Origin: Rhodospirillales bacterium
Lineage (GTDB): Bacteria; Pseudomonadota; Alphaproteobacteria; JAREAF01
NCBI GenBank assembly: GCA_029240475.1
Contig: JAREAF010000393.1
Location: 1 to 5,469, forward strand
Reading direction: 5' to 3'
Length of the DNA stretch: 5,469 nt
This document shows, in pieces, positions 5,226-5,469 of the stretch (positions are counted from its first letter, which is position 1; each line of letters starts with the position of its first letter). Below the pieces are notes generated by a model, which saw nothing but the letters and a program-made list of their open reading frames with translations, ran no database searches and was not told where the DNA came from. The translations under genes and the position numbers were made by a program.

Positions 5226-5469
5226 TCAACCGCGCCGGGCCGTCTCGCGCAGCGTCTTCATCGCTCCGCCCCAGGCGATCACCTGGTCCAGCAGGGCCTT
5301 CACCGAGCCCTCATGGTGGGCGCCCGGCTTGAAGGTGGTGAAATTCTCAAAATCGGTGAAGAGCGACAGCGCGACCTGCGCGCGGACGTCGGCCACCTGC
5401 AGCTCGCCCATGACCAGGCGCAGACTCTCGACCGCGCGCGTTCCGCCGGCGCTGCCATAGCCGACGAAG
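5226..5469 (-). CDS. NADPH-dependent FMN reductase family protein, C-terminal 80 residues only
   Basis: The frame is open from the window edge to the TGA at 5226-5228 and encodes 80 residues; the N-terminal half lies beyond 5469. The first visible residues, FVGYGSAGGTRAVESLRLV, fit the flavodoxin-like fold of NAD(P)H:FMN or quinone reductases. In these proteins a GGxRA segment and the following helix come after the second flavin-contact loop. The stretch LQVADVRAQVALSLFTDFENF and the later FKPGAHHEGSVKALLDQVIAW strongly resemble this family as I recall it. Such enzymes are soluble flavoproteins that reduce FMN, quinones or azo compounds; the exact substrate cannot be told from this fragment. 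The ATG at 5411 is internal, since conserved sequence continues upstream of it. The gene converges on the tRNA with 53 bases between them. Confidence 0.8.
   Translation of the reverse strand, partial: FVGYGSAGGTRAVESLRLVMGELQVADVRAQVALSLFTDFENFTTFKPGAHHEGSVKALLDQVIAWGGAMKTLRETARRG

Overview
This window looks like GC-rich alphaproteobacterial chromosome. That assignment rests on the strongly G/C-ending codons, an Ala tRNA with a CCA-encoded 3' end, and a housekeeping block of YggT, DUF167, FolD and NnrU proteins. I cannot name a genus. The left edge is more accessory in character, the middle and right are ordinary housekeeping DNA, and both edge genes are cut by the window.

Left (1-2617, + strand): the 3' part of a trimeric autotransporter adhesin of the YadA type, with tandem 14-residue head repeats, a neck, a short coiled coil and an outer-membrane anchor. 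It carries a one-base frameshift in a CCC run at 206-208, which separates the upstream head from the downstream head and anchor. A hairpin-rich 117-base gap follows. Next is a 495-residue polytopic membrane protein that resembles GT-C glycosyltransferases and has an Asp-Asp pair after its first membrane segment.

Middle (2624-4953, - strand): a block read right to left as YggT-family membrane protein, DUF167/YggU-like protein, folD (folate one-carbon enzyme) and nnrU (NnrU-family membrane protein). The first two overlap by a GTGA stop/start. The DUF167 gene has a second one-base frameshift, again an extra C in a short C run of its coding strand. The nnrU stop lies six bases from the stop of the convergent glycosyltransferase-like gene.

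Right (4954-5469): a divergent gap with a good promoter for a + strand tRNA-Ala(CGC), the tRNA itself, and the C-terminal 80 codons of a - strand NADPH-dependent FMN reductase family protein that runs off the window.

I found no CRISPR array, insertion sequence, phage gene, defence system or obviously undescribed system. The most informative observation is the pair of matching one-base C insertions. Each is repaired exactly by removing one base, so the choice is between sequence error and two genuinely broken genes.
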